Of a stretch of DNA of 64,000 bases, positions 9,936 to 20,442 are shown one piece after another. Within the stretch, counting starts at the first letter, position 1, and every line of letters starts with the position of its first letter. The notes under the pieces are model-generated. The model searched no databases and had not been told where the DNA came from. It saw nothing but the letters and a program-made list of their open reading frames with translations. This stretch comes from Mycolicibacter acidiphilus (GTDB taxonomy: Bacteria; Actinomycetota; Actinomycetes; Mycobacteriales; Mycobacteriaceae), in the NCBI RefSeq assembly GCF_018455725.1, contig NZ_JAHCLR010000006.1, positions 1 to 64,000 on the forward strand. Direction: 5' to 3'. A program made the translations under genes and the position numbers.

Positions 9936-10292
9936 ATGACTGTTCAGGATCAGACCACCACCGAGCCGCTCGGCGTGATCTTGACCGATGAGGCCGCGGC
10001 CAAGGTGAAGTCGCTGCTCGCGCAGGAGGGCCGTGACGACCTGACCCTGCGGATCTCGGTCCAGCCGGGCGGCTGCGCCGGCCTGCGCTACAACCTGTTC
10101 TTCGACGACCGGACCCTCGACGGCGACATCGTCGCGGAGTTCGACGGCGTGAAGCTGGCGGTCGACCGGATGAGCGCCCCGTACCTGGAGGGTTCGCACA
10201 TCGGTTACGCCGACCAGATCGACAAGCAGGGCTTCACGATCGAGAACCCGAACGCCGGGGGCTCGTGCTCCTGCGGCGACTCGTTCAACTGA
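9936..10292 (+). CDS. erpA: Iron-sulfur cluster insertion protein, A-type carrier
   Basis: This 118-residue A-type carrier delivers Fe-S clusters to apoproteins. The three ligand cysteines are present: one in QPGGCAGLRY and two in the C-terminal CSCGDSF. A ribosome site (AGGGAG) lies 7 nt before ATG 9936. A TATCGT -10 box at 9854-9859 probably drives it, giving a leader of about 70 nt. A perfect 15-bp hairpin follows at 10316, so it is a single-gene unit. The neighbouring respiratory genes, including the Rieske protein of qcrA, are likely clients, which is inference from context. Confidence 0.95.
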   Translation: MTVQDQTTTEPLGVILTDEAAAKVKSLLAQEGRDDLTLRISVQPGGCAGLRYNLFFDDRTLDGDIVAEFDGVKLAVDRMSAPYLEGSHIGYADQIDKQGFTIENPNAGGSCSCGDSFN

Positions 10293-10315
10293 TCGACCAC
10301 CGCCACTGACCGACC

Positions 10316-10348
10316 GAGCCGCTGCGCGACACCGTCGCGCAGCGGCTC
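10316..10348 (+). terminator. Perfect 15-bp hairpin terminator after erpA
   Basis: GAGCCGCTGCGCGAC (10316-10330) pairs perfectly with its complement at 10334-10348 around a 3-nt ACC loop. There is no U-tract, as is common in mycobacterial terminators. The remaining gap to adoK (10349-10465) holds only the adoK ribosome site; the M. tuberculosis gene Rv2203 is missing here. Confidence 0.75.
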
Positions 10349-10450
10349 GTCGTCGTCACCGGGTCGGGGGTTCCGGCTGCCCGCCGCTCGCCCCGGGCTG
10401 CGGGAACGCTACCGTGGGTTACCTCAGCTAGATCAATGTTTCAGTGATGA

Positions 10451-11440
<990 letters not shown>

Positions 11441-11444
11441 TAGC

Positions 11445-11504
11445 GCGACCAGACGCGAAAGCCCCCAAATTCAGCCGGATTTGGGGGCTTTTGCGACTGC
11501 TCGC
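11445..11504. terminator. Long bidirectional hairpin between adoK and asnB
   Basis: Two 26-nt arms (11445-11470 and 11479-11504) pair with only three mismatches around an 8-nt loop. The inner 13 bp (AAAGCCCCCAAAT with its complement) is perfect, and a T-run follows on both strands. It can terminate both convergent genes. Confidence 0.88.
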
Positions 11505-11524
11505 GAGGGGTGGGGTGGGCGCTC

Positions 11525-13474
11525 CTACAGCTGCACCGGGTAGGCCGGCTCGCTGATCTGCGGCACCACACTGTGCTCGACGAAGATCGCGTGCCACAGC
11601 ATGAAGATCAGCACCGTCCACAGCCGGCGGCTGTGGTCGCTCTCGCCGCGCTGATGCTCATCGAGCATCGTCCGCACCGCGTCCAGATCGATCAGATGAC
11701 CGGCCTGCGAGGCGTTCACCGTCGCGTACGCCCAGTCCAGCAGCACACCGGTGCGCAGCCAGTGCCGGATCGGCACCGGGAAGCCGAGTTTGGGCCGGTT
11801 CAGCACATGCGCCGGCACGATCGGCTCCAGGGCGCGGCGCAGCGCGTACTTCGTTGTGGTGCGGGTGATCTTGGCCGACACCGGCAACCGCGAGGCCACC
11901 TTGAACACCTCGGGGTCCAGGAACGGCACCCGCAGCTCCAGTGAGTTCGCCATCGTCATCTTGTCGGCCTTGACCAGGATGTCGCCGCGCAGCCAGGTGA
12001 ACAGGTCGATGTGCTGCATCCGGGCCACCGGGTCCCAGCCGGCGGACTCCGCATACAGCGGCCCGGTCACGTCGGTGTGCAGCCAGTCGCGCCGGAACCC
12101 GGGCAGCACCGCCTGCAGCTGCTCATCGGAGAAACTGCGGGCGTTGCCGTAGTAGCGCTGCTCCAATGTCAGCGAGCCGCGGTGCAGCAGGCTCTTGCCG
12201 CGCATCCCGTCGGGCAGCCGGCGCGACGCACGTCCGGCGCCGCGCCGCAGCGGGCCCGGCAGATAGTCGAACGGCTTCAGCGACAGCGGCTCGCGGTAGA
12301 TGGTGTACCCGCCGAACAGTTCGTCGGCGCCCTCGCCGGAGAGCACCACCTTGACGTGCTTGCGGGCTTCCTTCGCGACGAAGTACAGCGGCACCAGCGC
12401 CGGGTCGGCCACCGGGTCGTCGAGGTACCACACGATCTCCGGCAGCGCGGCCACGAACTCGTCGGGGGAGACCACCTTGACCACGTGTCGGGCGCCGATC
12501 GCCTCGGCGGACGCCGCCGCGACATCCACCTCGGAGAAGCCCTCCCGCTCGAAACCCGTGGTGAACGTGATCAGCTTCGGGTTGTGCCGGATCGCCAGCG
12601 CCGCGATCGCGGTCGAGTCGATCCCGCCGGACAGGAACGCCCCGACGGTCACGTCGGCCCGCATGTGCTTGGCGACCGAGTCCTCGAGCACCGCGGTGAT
12701 CTCGTCGTAGCGGGCCTGTTCGGTGCCCCGGGTGATCGGCGTCGCGTCGAACCTCGGCTGGAAATACCGGGTGGTCTGCGGTGCCTGCCCCGGGCGGATC
12801 CGGGCATAACAGCCGGATTCGAGCCGACGCACGCCGCGGTGCAGCGTCTCCGGCTCCGGAACGTACTGCAGCACGGTGTAGTGCTGGACCGCGCGGGTGT
12901 CGATGGCGGTGTCGAATCCCACCAGGTCGGCCAGGTCCAGCAGGCATTTCTTCTCGCTGCCCACTGCGGTGCCGCCAGGGCCGGTGGCCATGAACAGCGG
13001 TTTGATCCCGAACGGGTCGCGGGCGCAGAACAGTTCGCCGGTCGCGTTGTCCCAGATCGCGAACGCGAACATGCCGCGCAGCCGGGTCAGCACCTCGACA
13101 CCCCAGTGGTGGTAGCCGGCGACGATCGCCTCCCCGTCGCCGTCGGTCGCGAAAATCGCGCCGTGCTCGGCCGACAGTTCGGCCCGTAGTTCCAGGTAGT
13201 TGTAGATCTCGCCGTTGAAGACCAGCTCGTATCGGTCCGGTGCCTCCGGCGGGCCCCAGCGCATGGGCTGGTGGGAATGGGCGATGTCGATGAACGACAG
13301 CCGGTTGAAGCCGAACACCACCTGCTCGCCGGCCCAGCTGCCGCCGGGTTCGTCAGGGCCGCGGTGGCGCATGAGACGGGTCGCCCGGGCCACGGCGTCG
13401 GCCGTGGCGGTCCTATCCCGGTCGGAGTCGGCCGTGCCGGCCGGGGCGTGCACGAAGGCCAGCAGTCCACACAT
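11525..13474 (-). CDS. asnB: Glutamine-dependent amidotransferase, asparagine synthetase-like
   Basis: The N-terminal class II glutaminase domain starts with the nucleophile Cys2 (MCGLLAFVH), then RHRGPDEPG and the FNGEIYNY segment. The synthetase half holds the ATP PP-loop SGGIDST and the region SGEGADELFGGY. In mycobacteria this gene (Rv2201) has been linked to amidation of meso-diaminopimelate in peptidoglycan rather than to simple asparagine supply; that is literature knowledge. The start at ATG 13474 is fixed by the catalytic Cys2, so the longer reading to 13669 is excluded. A CATACT box 8 nt before the ATG could give a leaderless mRNA. The product has 649 residues. Confidence 0.95.
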   Translation of the reverse strand: MCGLLAFVHAPAGTADSDRDRTATADAVARATRLMRHRGPDEPGGSWAGEQVVFGFNRLSFIDIAHSHQPMRWGPPEAPDRYELVFNGEIYNYLELRAELSAEHGAIFATDGDGEAIVAGYHHWGVEVLTRLRGMFAFAIWDNATGELFCARDPFGIKPLFMATGPGGTAVGSEKKCLLDLADLVGFDTAIDTRAVQHYTVLQYVPEPETLHRGVRRLESGCYARIRPGQAPQTTRYFQPRFDATPITRGTEQARYDEITAVLEDSVAKHMRADVTVGAFLSGGIDSTAIAALAIRHNPKLITFTTGFEREGFSEVDVAAASAEAIGARHVVKVVSPDEFVAALPEIVWYLDDPVADPALVPLYFVAKEARKHVKVVLSGEGADELFGGYTIYREPLSLKPFDYLPGPLRRGAGRASRRLPDGMRGKSLLHRGSLTLEQRYYGNARSFSDEQLQAVLPGFRRDWLHTDVTGPLYAESAGWDPVARMQHIDLFTWLRGDILVKADKMTMANSLELRVPFLDPEVFKVASRLPVSAKITRTTTKYALRRALEPIVPAHVLNRPKLGFPVPIRHWLRTGVLLDWAYATVNASQAGHLIDLDAVRTMLDEHQRGESDHSRRLWTVLIFMLWHAIFVEHSVVPQISEPAYPVQL

Positions 13475-13602
13475 CGCGGATAAGTATGCCGCACCTGCGC
13501 CGCGACGCCGCTGCCCCGCATCAGCGACCTCGCGCCGACACGTCCGGGGCAGCCAACCGGCAGGTACGTCGAACCTGAGCGATCCCGGTGGTCTACGCTG
13601 CG

Positions 13603-13608
13603 TAGTAT
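13603..13608 (+). promoter_or_regulatory. -10 box candidate for the ctaC operon
   Basis: TAGTAT lies in the 188-nt gap between divergent asnB and ctaC, about 55 nt before the ctaC start. It fits the TANNNT consensus and would give a leader of about 48 nt ending in the strong ribosome site of ctaC. Confidence 0.45.
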
Positions 13609-13662
13609 TCGACTGCTCCGCCGGGTCGGCCGGCTTGAGTTTGTGACACAGGAGGCGCCAAC

Positions 13663-14721
13663 GTGACACGTCGCGGGCACGGCGTTGGGCGTAGCCGTCT
13701 GGTTCGGCCGCTGGTGGGAACCGGCGTGTTCGGGCTGCTTGCGGTGACGCTCAGCGGATGCAGCTTCGACTGGACCGACGTCGTCGGCTTCGGCTGGCCC
13801 AAGGGCATCACCCCGGAGGCGCACGCCAACTACCGGCTCTGGATCGGCATGGTCATCGCATCGGTCGTCATCGGCCTGATGGTCTGGGGGATGATCTTCT
13901 GGGCGGCGATCTTCCACCGCAAGAAGGCCACCGACACCGAGTTGCCGCGGCAGTTCGGCTACAACATGCCGCTGGAGCTCGGGCTGACCGTGCTGCCGTT
14001 CCTCGCGGTCGCCATCATCTTCTACTTCACGGTCGTCGTGCAGGAGAAGATGCTGCACCAGGAGCCGAACCCCGAAGTCGTCGTCGACGTCACCGCGTTC
14101 CAGTGGAACTGGAAGTTCGGCTACCAGAAGGTCGACTTCCACGACGGCACCCTCACCTACGACGGCGAGGACAAGGCGCGCAAGGAGGCGATGACCTCCA
14201 AGCCCGAGGGCGTCGACGAGCACGGCGAGGAACTGGTCGGGCCGATCCGCGGCCTGAACCCCGAGGACCGCACCTTCCTGAACTTCGACAAGGTCGAGAC
14301 GCTGGGGACCAGCCAGGAGGTCCCGGTGCTGGTGCTGCCCAGCGGCAAGCGCATCCAGTTCGTGCTGAACTCCGCGGACGTCGTGCACGCCTTCTGGGTG
14401 CCGGAGTTCCTCTTCAAGCGCGACGTGATGGCCTGGCCGGAGCGCAACAACCAGGTCAACACCTTCCAGATCAGCGAGATCACCAAGGAAGGCGCGTTCG
14501 TCGGTCACTGCGCCGAGATGTGCGGTACCTACCACGCGATGATGAACTTCGAGGTTCGGGTGGTGTCGCCCAACGACTTCAAGGCGTACCTCGACCAGCG
14601 GGTCGCCGGTAAGAGCAACGCGGAGGCCCTGGAGGCGATCCACCAGGACCCGCTGTCGACCACGACCCACCCGTTCGACACCCGCCGTGGCCTGCTAGCA
14701 CCTCAAGCCAGCAACAAGTAG
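13663..14721 (+). CDS. ctaC: Cytochrome c oxidase subunit II
   Basis: CtaC is the CuA subunit of the aa3 terminal oxidase, which in mycobacteria forms a supercomplex with the cytochrome bcc encoded nearby. A lipoprotein signal peptide ends at LSGC, Cys33 being the lipidated residue. Two membrane helices follow (around residues 60-85 and 105-125). The C-terminal cupredoxin domain carries the CuA ligands: His in ADVVHAFW, and Cys, Glu, Cys, His and Met in [14 protein letters not shown]. The aromatic electron entry WNWKF is present. GTG 13663 has an excellent AGGAGG ribosome site. The ctaF gene follows after 10 nt. Confidence 0.97.
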   Translation: MTRRGHGVGRSRLVRPLVGTGVFGLLAVTLSGCSFDWTDVVGFGWPKGITPEAHANYRLWIGMVIASVVIGLMVWGMIFWAAIFHRKKATDTELPRQFGYNMPLELGLTVLPFLAVAIIFYFTVVVQEKMLHQEPNPEVVVDVTAFQWNWKFGYQKVDFHDGTLTYDGEDKARKEAMTSKPEGVDEHGEELVGPIRGLNPEDRTFLNFDKVETLGTSQEVPVLVLPSGKRIQFVLNSADVVHAFWVPEFLFKRDVMAWPERNNQVNTFQISEITKEGAFVGHCAEMCGTYHAMMNFEVRVVSPNDFKAYLDQRVAGKSNAEALEAIHQDPLSTTTHPFDTRRGLLAPQASNK

Positions 14722-14731
14722 GGACACCCGC

Positions 14732-15166
14732 ATGCGCATCGAATCCAGGCTGTTCGAGTTCGTCGCCACCTTCTTCATCGTGGTGGGCGTGATCTACGCG
14801 GTCCTGACCGCACTGTTCGGCACCAGTGGCGGCCACGAGGGCGCCGTCGAGTGGGCCGGTACCACCGCACTGCTGCTGACCGGCGCGATGGCCCTGATCG
14901 TGGCCACCTTCTTCCGGTTCGTGGCCCGTCGGCTGGACACCCGCCCGGAGGACTACGAGGCGGCCGAGGTCAGTGACGGCGCGGGCGAACTGGGCTTCTT
15001 CAGCCCGCACAGCTGGTGGCCGATCCTGGTCGCGCTGTGCGGTTCGGTGGTCGCCGTCGGCATCGCCCTGTGGCTGCCGTGGCTGATCGGCGCGGGCGTT
15101 GTGCTGGTGCTGGGCAGCGTCGCCGGCCTGGTGTTCGAGTACTACATCGGCCCCGAGAAGCACTGA
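14732..15166 (+). CDS. ctaF: Cytochrome c oxidase subunit IV
   Basis: This is a 144-residue integral membrane protein with four hydrophobic helices: two at the N-terminus (starting [15 protein letters not shown] and [17 protein letters not shown]), a loop with [10 protein letters not shown], and two at the C-terminus ([32 protein letters not shown]). It is the actinobacterial fourth subunit of aa3 oxidase and is found beside ctaC in all mycobacteria I recall. It is co-transcribed with ctaC (gap of 10 nt). It has no catalytic residues of its own and probably stabilises the oxidase and the supercomplex. The ATG start is unambiguous. Confidence 0.92.
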   Translation: MRIESRLFEFVATFFIVVGVIYAVLTALFGTSGGHEGAVEWAGTTALLLTGAMALIVATFFRFVARRLDTRPEDYEAAEVSDGAGELGFFSPHSWWPILVALCGSVVAVGIALWLPWLIGAGVVLVLGSVAGLVFEYYIGPEKH

Positions 15167-15312
15167 CCCGGGCCTGTCGCGCGACCGCCACTGTGAATTG
15201 GCAGGTTCTCAGTCGGTCTGTCGCAGCCGTGGGCCGAACACCGTTGGGTAGGGTTGCCGGTGCGTGAACGACCGATGTCGGATCGCGTGGGCCGTGGTGG
15301 GTGAGAACACTA

Positions 15313-15322
15313 CCCACGTGGG
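15313..15322. promoter_or_regulatory. Perfect palindrome CCCACGTGGG upstream of mmpS3
   Basis: This 10-bp palindrome lies 28 nt before the mmpS3 start in the 184-nt ctaF-mmpS3 gap. It could be an operator for a dimeric regulator; no known mycobacterial regulator is assigned to it here. I see no gene in this gap. Confidence 0.3.
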
Positions 15323-15350
15323 CACCGCGGCTTGAACAGGATGGGCGGGA

Positions 15351-16271
15351 ATGAGCGGGCCGAATCCCCCGGAACCGGGGCCTGGATCGGAAGACCCCGA
15401 TAGCGGTCAGCCGTCCGCCGAGGGCATCTCGGACGACCTCGCCATCGCCGACGGGGGATCGGTAGCCGATCTGGTGGTGGACGAGGCTCCGGAGGCACCC
15501 GCCCCGGCCCGGCCCAGCGACACCGCGTACTCCCAGGCCTATTCGGCGCCGGAGTCCGAACAGTTCATGACCGGCCCGTATGTGCCGATGGACCCGCGAC
15601 TGTACGACTACGACAGTTACGACGCCCCTGCCGAGACCGATTCGCATCCCCATGCGCCGCGCTGGCCGTGGGTCGTCGGTGTCACCGTGATCATCGCGGC
15701 GATCGCCCTGGTGGTGTCGGTGGCACTGCTGTTCGCCCGCACCGAGACTCAGGAGATCGCCACGCCGGCCACCAGCACCAGCACCCCGCTGCTGCCGCCG
15801 GTGCAGGACGAGATCACCACCACGCGCACCACGACCAGCACAACCACGCCGCCGCCCCCGCCGACCAGCGAGGAGCCACCACCACCCCCGCCGACCAGCG
15901 AGGAACCCCCGCCCCCGCCGCCGGTCGCCGAGGCACCGGCGCCGGAACCGACCACCACGACCGCGGAGGTCACGACCACGACCACGGCAACGCAGGCGCG
16001 TCCGCTGCAGGTCACCTACACGGTGACCGGCACCAAGGCCCCGTTCGACCAGATCACGATCACCTACGTGGACGCCTCCGGACAGCGGCGAACCCAGCGC
16101 AACGCCTACATTCCGTGGTCGCTGACGCTGACGCCGATCTCCCAGTCGGAGGTGGGCTCGGTGGAGGCCACCAGCATGCTGCGGCTGAGCAAGCTCAACT
16201 GTTCGATCACCAGCAGCGACGGCCGGGTGCTCTCCTCGAACAGCAACGACGCACCGCAGACGAGCTGCTGA
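15351..16271 (+). CDS. mmpS3: MmpS3 membrane protein
   Basis: This is a member of the MmpS family of small membrane proteins that usually assist MmpL lipid exporters; MmpS3 is an orphan without an adjacent MmpL. About 100 acidic, Pro-rich cytoplasmic residues are followed by one membrane helix ([20 protein letters not shown]). Then comes a long extracellular Thr/Pro linker with repeats of [10 protein letters not shown], and a C-terminal beta domain of about 90 residues beginning [19 protein letters not shown], which is the MmpS fold. It is longer than other MmpS proteins because of both extensions. Its stop overlaps the start of the next membrane protein by 1 nt. Confidence 0.92.
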   Translation: MSGPNPPEPGPGSEDPDSGQPSAEGISDDLAIADGGSVADLVVDEAPEAPAPARPSDTAYSQAYSAPESEQFMTGPYVPMDPRLYDYDSYDAPAETDSHPHAPRWPWVVGVTVIIAAIALVVSVALLFARTETQEIATPATSTSTPLLPPVQDEITTTRTTTSTTTPPPPPTSEEPPPPPPTSEEPPPPPPVAEAPAPEPTTTTAEVTTTTTATQARPLQVTYTVTGTKAPFDQITITYVDASGQRRTQRNAYIPWSLTLTPISQSEVGSVEATSMLRLSKLNCSITSSDGRVLSSNSNDAPQTSC

Positions 16272-16897
16272 TGGTGAGCAGAAACGGCGGGGACCGCTGG
16301 GCGCGGCCGGGACACTCGCCGGAGGTGGTCGACCGGGTCCTGATCGGCCTGTGCGCGCTGATCTGGCTGGTGCTACTGGGAATGAGCGTCGCGGCGATCG
16401 TCGCCCTGGTCGATCTCGGCCGTGGCTTCCACCAGCCGAAGAACCCGCACACCGGGCTGCTGTACATCGTGATCGGCGTTTCGGTGCTGGTTATCCTCGC
16501 GGCCATTCCGGTGCTGCTGCGGGCCCGCCAGGCCGCTCCGCCGGGTATCGGGTTCGGGGACCGGCCGCCCACCCGGGTGCCGCTGCAGCAACCGGTGCCG
16601 ACCCGGGCGGACGTGCACGCGCCCGGCCGCCGTGAGCAGACGGTGCGACGGGTACGGCCGAATCAGGCCGCGGTGGACCGGGTGCTGCTGCGCGGGATCA
16701 CCGAACTCACGGGCGCCATCGGCGCGGGGCTGACCGCCGTCGCGGTGGCCACCTACTTGATGGCGGTTGGCAAGGACACCGGGTCCTGGGTCTGCTACGG
16801 GGTGGCCGGCGCGATCACGCTGGCGATGCCGGTGATTCCGTGGCTGCACCTGCGGCAACTGCGTGAGGTGCTCACATCGCCGGTCCGCTTCGGCTGA
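16271..16897 (+). CDS. Conserved mycobacterial membrane protein (Rv2197c-like)
   Basis: This is a 208-residue protein of unknown function, probably of the DUF2561 type. Four hydrophobic segments are visible: two before residue 80 (IGLCALIWLVLLGMSVAAIV, YIVIGVSVLVILAAIPVLL) and two in the C-terminal part (GAIGAGLTAVAVATYLM, VCYGVAGAITLAMPVIP). A basic cytosolic loop of about 60 residues separates the pairs. The ATG at 16271 shares one base with the mmpS3 stop (TGATG), so translation is coupled to it. Conserved position next to mmpS3 and the oxidase genes suggests an envelope role, but nothing more specific can be said. The start is well supported. Confidence 0.82.
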   Translation: MVSRNGGDRWARPGHSPEVVDRVLIGLCALIWLVLLGMSVAAIVALVDLGRGFHQPKNPHTGLLYIVIGVSVLVILAAIPVLLRARQAAPPGIGFGDRPPTRVPLQQPVPTRADVHAPGRREQTVRRVRPNQAAVDRVLLRGITELTGAIGAGLTAVAVATYLMAVGKDTGSWVCYGVAGAITLAMPVIPWLHLRQLREVLTSPVRFG

Positions 16898-16909
16898 CGC
16901 TTCGCCGCG

Positions 16910-17557
16910 TTACAGTGCTTTCCGGGCGATGAGGTAGGCCTGCGGGGTCGACTCGGTGCCCTCCGGTTCCCGGATGAGCCGGGAGTGGACGCGCAGGTTC
17001 GCCTGGGCCAGAAGGGTCGCCACGAACTCGGGCGTTCGGCGGTGGAACGTCAGGTCCACCGGCTCACCGAAGGCCTCGCGCAGGATCCGCGGCCGATCAC
17101 CCACCTGGAACGCCAGCAAGAGCAGACCGCCGTCGATGAGGACGCGGCTGAACTCGTCGAACACCGGCTGCAGCCGGTCATCGGGGGTGTGGATGATCGA
17201 GTACCACGCGCAGACCCCGCCGAAACCGGCGTCGGCCGCGTCGATCGAGGTCATGCAGCCAACGGTGAACCTGATATCAGGGTTCAGCCGGCGGGCCAGC
17301 CGGATCATGTTGGGGGACAGGTCGATACCGACTGCGTCCGCACCGAGGTCACGTAGGAGAACAGTGGTGGCACCAGTGCCGCAGCCCACATCGGCGACAC
17401 GATCGTTGCCCGTCGCGGCCACCAGGCCGGCGAACGCCCGCAGCATCGCCTGGTCGACGGGCTTGTCCCGCAGGTGGTCATGGAATCGGTCGGCGTACGG
17501 CTCGGCGATGCGGTCATAGCCAGCGCGGGTGTGGTCGATGAATCCGCCGTCGGACAT
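16910..17557 (-). CDS. SAM-dependent class I methyltransferase, accessory gene
   Basis: This is a small methyltransferase of the Methyltransf_25/11 type. The SAM-binding motif I is VADVGCGTGATTVLL, motif II ends in AVGIDLSPNM, and a later YSIIHTPDD segment corresponds to the substrate-side motif. The opening HTRAGYDRIAEPYADRF is typical of small-molecule methyltransferases. The substrate is unknown. From memory, M. tuberculosis has no gene here between Rv2197c and qcrB, so this looks like an insertion. The start may be ATG 17557 or GTG 17560; neither has a ribosome site, and only about 40 nt separate it from the qcrB terminator, so its promoter is unclear. Confidence 0.85.
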   Translation of the reverse strand: MSDGGFIDHTRAGYDRIAEPYADRFHDHLRDKPVDQAMLRAFAGLVAATGNDRVADVGCGTGATTVLLRDLGADAVGIDLSPNMIRLARRLNPDIRFTVGCMTSIDAADAGFGGVCAWYSIIHTPDDRLQPVFDEFSRVLIDGGLLLLAFQVGDRPRILREAFGEPVDLTFHRRTPEFVATLLAQANLRVHSRLIREPEGTESTPQAYLIARKAL

Positions 17558-17596
17558 CACGGCCCGGGCTCGATTCCCGGTGCGGTGCCCGACAAA

Positions 17597-17634
17597 ACAG
17601 AGAGCCTGCGGAGCAGGCTCCGCAGGCTCTCTGT
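17597..17634 (-). terminator. Strong terminator of the ctaE-qcrCAB operon
   Basis: ACAGAGAGCCTGCGGAGC (17597-17614) pairs perfectly over 18 bp with 17617-17634, the centre being AG. Read on the minus strand, the stem begins 19 nt after the qcrB stop and ends in a run of four Ts. This is the clearest intrinsic terminator of the window. Confidence 0.92.
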
Positions 17635-17653
17635 CACGCGTCGATCCGATGCG

Positions 17654-19282
17654 CTAGTGGTGACCGTCCGTCGCGCCGGCGTCCTGGTGCTCGGCCAGGG
17701 CGGTCAGTGCGCGGTGCTCGGCCGCGTGGGCCGCCGCGGTCAGCGCCGCATCCTCGGCCACCGGGTCGGGCTTGAGGAAGCTGCCACCGCCGGGGGCGCC
17801 GGCCGATCCGAGCTTGTTCATCTTCTTGGGCACCGCTGCACCCTGGTACTCCAGCGGCAGCGGGTGACCGTGGTCGTCGACCGGGCCGAGCGGCTGGTGC
17901 AGCTCGATGTAGGCACCGTGCGGCAGCCGCTTGATGATGCCGGTCTCGACGCCGTGCTCCAGCACGTCCCGGTCGCTGCGCTGCAGACCGACGCACCAGC
18001 GGTAGGTCATGAAGAACACGATCGGCGGCAGCACCACCATCCCGATGCGGCCGATCCACGTCGTCGCGTTCAGCGAGATGTGGAACTTCCACGCGATGAT
18101 GTCGTTCATCGCCGCCAGCGTCAGCACCATGTAGAAGGCGATCGCCATCGCGCCGATCGCGGTCCGAACCGGAGCGTCCCGCGGGCGCTGCAGCAGGTTG
18201 TGGTGCGCGTAGTCCCCGGTGAACTTCTTCTCCAGGAACGGGTAGAGGGTCAGCAGGCCGAACACCAGACCCATGATCAGCGCGACGCCGACCGGCCCGG
18301 GGATCGTGTGGCCCCAGAAGTAGAACTCCCAGGCCGGCCAGAGCCGGGCCAGGCCCTCGGTCCACATCATGTAGAAGTCCGGCTGGCTGCCGGCCGACAC
18401 CTGGGACGGCTTGTAGGGGCCGAGGTTCCAGATCGGGTTGATCTGCATCAGCCCGCCCATCAGGCCGAGGATCCCGGTGATCATCGCGAAGAACGCACCC
18501 GACTTGACCGCGAACACCGGCATCACGCGCACGCCGACCACGTTGTGCTCGGTGCGGCCGGGTCCGGGGAACTGGGTGTGCTTCTGGAACCAGACCAGCG
18601 CCAGGTGCACGCCGATCAGCGCCAGGATGATGCCCGGGATCAGCAGGATGTGCAGCGCGTACAGCCGGGGGATCAGGATGTTGCCGGGGAAGTCTCCGCC
18701 GAACAGCGCCCAGTGCAGCCAGGTGCCGATCACCGGCATGCCCAGCGTGATCGAGGACAGCGCCGCCCGCAGACCGATGCCCGAGAGCAGGTCGTCGGGG
18801 AGCGAGTAGCCGAAGTAGCCCTCGAACATGGCCAGGATCAGCAGCAGCGAGCCGATCACCCAGTTGGCCTCGCGGGGCCGGCGGAACGCGCCGGTGAAGA
18901 AGATGCGGGCCAGGTGCACCATGATCGACGCCGCGAACATCAGCGCCGCCCAGTGGTGGATCTGCCGGACGAACAGGCCGCCGCGGATCTCGAAGGAGAT
19001 GTTCAGCGCCGACTCGTAGGCCCGGGACATCTGCACGCCGCGCAGCGGCTGGTAGACGCCGTTGTAGGTGACCTCGGTCATCGACGGGTCGAAGAACAGG
19101 GTCAGGTACACACCGGACAGCAGCAGGATCAGGAAGCTGTACAGCGCGACCTCACCGAGCAGGAACGACCAGTGCGTCGGGAAGACCTTGTTGAACTGGC
19201 GTCGCAGCGCTGCCGCGGGGTGGTAGCGCGTGTCGATGTCGTCTGCCTGGCGGGCCAGCAGATCACCGATTGCAGGGCTCAT
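17654..19282 (-). CDS. qcrB: Menaquinol-cytochrome c reductase, cytochrome b subunit
   Basis: QcrB is the diheme membrane subunit of the bcc complex that oxidises menaquinol, and the known target of imidazopyridine drugs such as Q203. The heme-ligand histidines fall at H109 and H123 ([15 protein letters not shown]) and at H211 and H226 ([14 protein letters not shown]). Eight or more helices and the actinobacterial C-terminal cytosolic extension (ending [11 protein letters not shown]) are present. The start ATG 19282 overlaps the qcrA stop by 4 nt; the longer reading to 19447 runs into qcrA and is rejected. The product has 542 residues. It is the last gene of the operon, before the 18-bp terminator. 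Confidence 0.97.
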   Translation of the reverse strand: MSPAIGDLLARQADDIDTRYHPAAALRRQFNKVFPTHWSFLLGEVALYSFLILLLSGVYLTLFFDPSMTEVTYNGVYQPLRGVQMSRAYESALNISFEIRGGLFVRQIHHWAALMFAASIMVHLARIFFTGAFRRPREANWVIGSLLLILAMFEGYFGYSLPDDLLSGIGLRAALSSITLGMPVIGTWLHWALFGGDFPGNILIPRLYALHILLIPGIILALIGVHLALVWFQKHTQFPGPGRTEHNVVGVRVMPVFAVKSGAFFAMITGILGLMGGLMQINPIWNLGPYKPSQVSAGSQPDFYMMWTEGLARLWPAWEFYFWGHTIPGPVGVALIMGLVFGLLTLYPFLEKKFTGDYAHHNLLQRPRDAPVRTAIGAMAIAFYMVLTLAAMNDIIAWKFHISLNATTWIGRIGMVVLPPIVFFMTYRWCVGLQRSDRDVLEHGVETGIIKRLPHGAYIELHQPLGPVDDHGHPLPLEYQGAAVPKKMNKLGSAGAPGGGSFLKPDPVAEDAALTAAAHAAEHRALTALAEHQDAGATDGHH

Positions 19283-20442
19283 GAGGTGCGCTCCCAGAAG
19301 GCCGGTCCGACAGGTTCTACGAAGTCGCCGTTGGCGACCAGATGTCCGTTTGAGTCGATGGTGATGGGCAGCTGTGCCAGGGCACGGGCGGCCGGGCCGA
19401 AGATCGGCTTCGCGAAGTGCAACGCGTCGAACTGCGACTGGTGGCACGGGCAGAGGATCCGGTAGGTCTGCTGCTCGAACAGCGACGACGGGCAGCCCAG
19501 GTGGGAACAGATCTTCGTGTAGGCGAAGAAGTCGCCGAAGTTGAAGCTCTCCTGACCGGCGCGCTTGACCACCTTGGGCATGTCGTCCGGCCGGATGCGG
19601 ATCAGCATCACCGGGTTGCGGACACCCATCATGATCTCGTTCAGCTTCTCGTGCGACTCCTCGGTGGTGCCGTCACCGTCGGACTCCCGCCACGGGAAGA
19701 CCGTCTCCATGCCGCCGGCGTCCAGGTCCTCTGGGCGCATCTTGACGAACGCGGTGGCGTTCTGGCCGGTCGCCCGGGCCAGGTAGATGGTCTCGCCGGC
19801 ATAGCGGGGGGTCCAGCCGGACGTCCACAGCACGGCCTTCTTGCCCTCGGCGGTGTCGACGACGGGCTTCCACGGGTTGTTGATCAGCCCGCCGATGCCG
19901 GCGACCGCGGTGCCCAGCCCGAACGCGCCGAAGCCGATGCCCAGTGAAGCGCCGAGCAGCTTGCGACGGCCGATGGTGGAGCCCTCGAAGGCGTCGGTCA
20001 GGTTGGCCGCCACCGTCTTGCGGTGCACCTCGGCGGAGCTGCCGTCGTGGCGCTCCTGGATCGAGATCTCCTCGGGGATGAACTTCTTGACGAACAGCAC
20101 CGCGCCGACACCGATCGCCAGCACCGACAACCCGAAGGTCAGCCCGTACAGCGGGGTCGCGAGCGCGTACATCGCGCCGCCGGGGGATTCGCTCGGTGCG
20201 TACTCCCACGGCCAGAACAGGAAGATCAGCAGCAGGGCCAGCCCGAAACCGCCTGCCGCCAGGAACCAGGCGGCCACGTTGCGCTCGGCCCGCTTCTCGG
20301 CGCGGGTGCCCTCGATCGGCCAGCGCGGCTCCTTGTACAGCGTCTCCACGCCGTCCAGCCGGCCGCCGAGCTCGACGAGTTCCTCGCGCGACATCTCCGC
20401 CAGGGCGGCGTCGTCGGGAAGTTTCGTCTTGTCGTCGCTCAT
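19279..20442 (-). CDS. qcrA: Rieske iron-sulfur subunit of the bcc complex
   Basis: This subunit transfers electrons from menaquinol to the diheme cytochrome c. The [2Fe-2S] ligands are in CSHLGC and CPCHQS, around residues 312-336. Unlike proteobacterial Rieske proteins it has three predicted N-terminal helices ([57 protein letters not shown]), the actinobacterial design. The last helix follows a twin-arginine-like GRRKLLG. The start ATG 20442 overlaps the qcrC stop by 4 nt. The product has 387 residues, about 40 fewer than my memory of the M. tuberculosis protein, the difference being at the N-terminus before the first helix. Confidence 0.96.
   Translation of the reverse strand: MSDDKTKLPDDAALAEMSREELVELGGRLDGVETLYKEPRWPIEGTRAEKRAERNVAAWFLAAGGFGLALLLIFLFWPWEYAPSESPGGAMYALATPLYGLTFGLSVLAIGVGAVLFVKKFIPEEISIQERHDGSSAEVHRKTVAANLTDAFEGSTIGRRKLLGASLGIGFGAFGLGTAVAGIGGLINNPWKPVVDTAEGKKAVLWTSGWTPRYAGETIYLARATGQNATAFVKMRPEDLDAGGMETVFPWRESDGDGTTEESHEKLNEIMMGVRNPVMLIRIRPDDMPKVVKRAGQESFNFGDFFAYTKICSHLGCPSSLFEQQTYRILCPCHQSQFDALHFAKPIFGPAARALAQLPITIDSNGHLVANGDFVEPVGPAFWERTS

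Noticed and set aside
17540-17600. tRNA gene upstream of the methyltransferase
   Set aside because: Only a T-arm-like hairpin is present. No matching 5' acceptor strand, anticodon arm or D-arm can be found in the upstream 70 nt, and position 54 is C instead of T.
17474-19465. A 663-codon plus-strand frame antisense to qcrB
   Set aside because: It is a shadow of qcrB; the composition is Gln/Arg/His-rich without any recognisable domain.
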